Both the position numbers and the translations under genes were made by a program. Source: Lachnospiraceae bacterium (GTDB lineage: Bacteria > Bacillota > Clostridia > Lachnospirales > Lachnospiraceae). From it: 8,915 nt of DNA. Where the stretch lies: contig CAAGRM010000040.1 in assembly GCA_900772675.1 (NCBI GenBank), positions 1 to 8,915 of the forward strand, given 5' to 3'. The notes below the pieces were generated by a model. It saw nothing but the letters and a program-made list of their open reading frames with translations. It did not search any database and was not told the origin of the DNA. Positions 7,533-8,915 of the stretch are shown in pieces. Position 1 is the stretch's first letter, and each line of letters starts with the position of its first letter.

Positions 7533-7913
7533 TTAGTTTACCGAGTAGGTGAAGCCGGTCATCTTCAGATCGTCGATGCTGGTTCCGTGATTTAAATGGA
7601 TACCAATCGTCAGTGGATTTGATGCTGTGCTGGCAAAGGTAAACGTAGCAGTCTTTCCGGAGCAGGAAGTCTGTACAGATGCATCATCCGTTTCTGCCTG
7701 GTCAACCGTGTCGTTGAACGTAACGTTCAATGTGATCGTTCCGTTAATACCTGACCAGTTTGCCATTGCAAGACCTTTACCGCCATTTGTACCCCAGCGA
7801 TCCCACACGCCGTAGTAAGTAACATTCAGAGTTCCTCCGCCGCTTGCCGCATAAACGCCTTCTGCCATTCCGGTGTCGATAGAGACGACAGGTTTTTTAT
7901 AAGCTTTAGTCAT
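7533..7913 (-). CDS. Candidate exported substrate protein with RiPP-like leader
   Basis: The product has 126 residues. Residues 1 to about 25 form a leader with KKPVVSIDTG and then MAEGVYAASG; it has no long hydrophobic core and so is not a standard Sec signal peptide. V20-Y21-A22 fits the -3/-1 rule for signal-peptidase-type cleavage, and SGGG follows. The body (about 26-126) is rich in Thr, Asn, Ser and Gly with alternating beta-type segments such as TLNVTYYGVW, TITLNVTFND, TATFTFAS and FTYSV, suggesting a small beta-sandwich. There is a single Cys (84). Five Asn-X-Ser/Thr sites occur at 30, 52, 57, 63 and 67. AAGGAG at 7925-7930 lies 11 bases before the ATG. It has its own strong promoter and converges on the exporter operon. 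I recognise the leader style as one found with PqqD/HprK modules in Clostridia, but not the body; its function is unknown. Confidence 0.75.
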   Translation of the reverse strand: MTKAYKKPVVSIDTGMAEGVYAASGGGTLNVTYYGVWDRWGTNGGKGLAMANWSGINGTITLNVTFNDTVDQAETDDASVQTSCSGKTATFTFASTASNPLTIGIHLNHGTSIDDLKMTGFTYSVN

Positions 7914-7960
7914 AGATCAGTAATCTCCTTTCTTGTGAAAATTCTTTTTATTACAAATTT

Positions 7961-7990
7961 ATTATAGAAATAAAATCACACACATGTCAA
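7961..7990 (-). promoter_or_regulatory. Consensus SigA-type promoter of the substrate gene
   Basis: On the minus strand, TTGACA (7990 to 7985) and TATAAT (7966 to 7961) both match the consensus exactly, with an 18-base spacer. Transcription should start near 7954, giving a 5' leader of about 40 bases before the ATG at 7913. This predicts high expression of the substrate gene from its own promoter, separate from the machinery genes. Confidence 0.85.
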
Positions 7991-8075
7991 TAGATCCGAG
8001 ATAAAAAATTACAATTTTAATTAAAATACATATTGCTTTATAATCTGTCACGCGAACGAACAGAAAAAAAGTTTT

Positions 8076-8915
8076 TTATTTCTCAAACTGTGATTTTTCC
8101 GGAAACAGGATAGAAAATGCATGGTTTAATTCCTGTTTTACTTTTTCATATGGGATTTCAAAGTTGCTGTCGTTGATACAAATGCATTTTGACTTCTGTT
8201 TCGTAATCGTCTTTACCAGCTCCGGGTTTTCCGGCTGCAGATTAAAGTATCGGCAGAATTTATGAATATTCTTCGGAACAAAATTTCCGCTCAGCTTCTG
8301 ATATTCCCGCAGAACATACTGGCTGATATCTTCTTTGTGACGGAAAGGATGGCAACAGACACGATGCAAAAGCTCTTCTTCGTTTTTCCAGAAGAAACGG
8401 TAGGACTCTTTTTTTAGCGGGGATGGCCCGTGTACGGTGTAAAAACCGGTAAAACGCGGAAAGGCCATTTCCAGAAGATTATATCCGAAATACATCAACG
8501 GATAGCCGGGATGAAAATATGCGCCCAGCTGTTTCTTCATATTTTCCCGTTTATCGAAATATTTGGCGAGAACCATCGCATTGTTCAGATAGACATACGG
8601 CATAATCTGGTCATCCGCATTTGCAACATCTGGCTGAAGCGCAAGCATATCAACAGGTCTTTCGTCTCTAAAAAAATCTTCCGGAGAAACTTTTTTTATG
8701 AGAAACATATCATCATTGAAATAAACAAAATTTTCTGTCAGCCATTCAATGCGATGAAAATTCCACTCAATTGGATGGGAACTAAAGGTAGGAAGAAATT
8801 CCGCAGGAATAAAATCCTCGTGCCGCACAATATGCAGTTTGGGATGCTCTTCCTTTAACCATTTCGGCAGATGCCCATAGGTTATAAAATGAATTTGGTT
8901 GACCCATGGTGCAAA
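8076..8915 (-). CDS. Stealth-family sugar-phosphate transferase, C-terminal part
   Basis: The frame is open to the right edge of the window, so the N-terminus (including conserved region CR1) is missing; 279 residues are visible. The GTG at 8826-8828 is internal, not a start. CR2 is clear: FAPWVNQIHFITYGHLPKWL at the edge, then IVRHEDFIPAEFLPTFSS, EWNFHRIEWLTENFVYFNDD. CR3 follows as YTVHGPSPLKKES, and CR4 as ICINDSNFEIPYEKV near the C-terminus. Stealth proteins are hexose-1-phosphoryl transferases that build phosphodiester-linked capsule or exopolysaccharide chains; the NDD motif is part of the conserved active region. The sugar donor is not predictable here. With the flippase and DUF4874/DUF4832 genes it supports a surface polysaccharide locus. 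The stop is followed by an AT-rich stretch with no clear terminator before the substrate promoter 85 bases on. Confidence 0.92.
   Translation of the reverse strand, partial: FAPWVNQIHFITYGHLPKWLKEEHPKLHIVRHEDFIPAEFLPTFSSHPIEWNFHRIEWLTENFVYFNDDMFLIKKVSPEDFFRDERPVDMLALQPDVANADDQIMPYVYLNNAMVLAKYFDKRENMKKQLGAYFHPGYPLMYFGYNLLEMAFPRFTGFYTVHGPSPLKKESYRFFWKNEEELLHRVCCHPFRHKEDISQYVLREYQKLSGNFVPKNIHKFCRYFNLQPENPELVKTITKQKSKCICINDSNFEIPYEKVKQELNHAFSILFPEKSQFEK

Noticed and set aside
7836..7841. Double-glycine leader of the bacteriocin type in SGGG
   Set aside because: The exporter has no C39 peptidase domain and the preceding residues lack the usual bacteriocin leader pattern; signal-peptidase-like cleavage at VYA/A fits the local genes better.
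3825..7913. Lasso peptide cluster
   Set aside because: PqqD-like and HprK-like domains fit, but no asparagine-synthetase-like cyclase or transglutaminase-like B2 peptidase is visible, and the substrate is much too long.
8039..8044. TATAAT on the plus strand near the end of the Stealth gene
   Set aside because: There is no acceptable -35 hexamer and no plus-strand gene downstream; chance in AT-rich DNA is enough to explain it.
8049..8075. Possible terminator after the Stealth gene
   Set aside because: Only about five outer base pairs (TCTGT/ACAGA) form, and the A and T runs directly abut without a loop, so a stable terminator cannot be supported.
8430..8858. A 142-codon open frame on the plus strand
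   Set aside because: It is antisense to clearly recognisable Stealth motifs and has no family resemblance of its own.

Overview
The window looks like chromosomal DNA of an anaerobic Firmicute in class Clostridia, most likely a Lachnospiraceae relative. The evidence is the strong AGGAGG-type ribosome binding sites, the SigA-type promoter, and the close family look of the flippase, DUF4874/DUF4832, PqqD-HprK and Stealth proteins. The genus cannot be fixed from sequence alone. No rRNA, tRNA, CRISPR array, transposase or integrase was seen.

Layout from left to right: (1) the 3' part of a plus-strand DUF4832-family gene (1-675), which runs tail to tail into, and overlaps by 46 bases, a complete minus-strand paralogue with a membrane anchor (630-2033). 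(2) A 229-base divergent gap carrying a 10-bp inverted repeat. (3) A plus-strand polysaccharide flippase of the MATE/MOP (Wzx-like) superfamily (2263-3795). (4) A minus-strand S24/S26 signal-peptidase-like protease with a Ser/His arrangement (3825-4262). (5) Divergent from it, a two-gene plus-strand operon: a PqqD-like domain fused to an HPr-kinase-like ATPase (4343-5509), overlapping by 4 bases an ABC exporter with fused membrane and ATPase domains (5506-7275). (6) A bidirectional terminator (7283-7325). (7) On the minus strand, a 126-residue protein with a short leader-like N-terminus and a Thr/Asn-rich, probably beta-rich body (7533-7913), driven by a consensus TTGACA-N18-TATAAT promoter. 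Directly downstream of it is a previously uncounted C-terminal remnant of a diverged paralogue (7342-7500). (8) The 3' part of a minus-strand Stealth-family sugar-phosphate transferase (8076-8915).

The outer genes (DUF4874/DUF4832 pair, flippase, Stealth enzyme) suggest a cell-surface polysaccharide locus. Between the flippase and the Stealth gene sits a compact module that resembles RiPP processing machinery: a recognition domain (PqqD/RRE), a kinase-like domain, an exporter without a C39 peptidase domain, a separate signal-peptidase-like protease, and a highly expressed candidate substrate. The substrate is unusual because it is a roughly 100-residue folded-looking protein rather than a short peptide. 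My leading hypothesis is a leader-dependent, possibly phosphorylating, export route for a small surface or secreted beta-rich protein. The roles come from the families; the linkage between the parts is inference from position and content.
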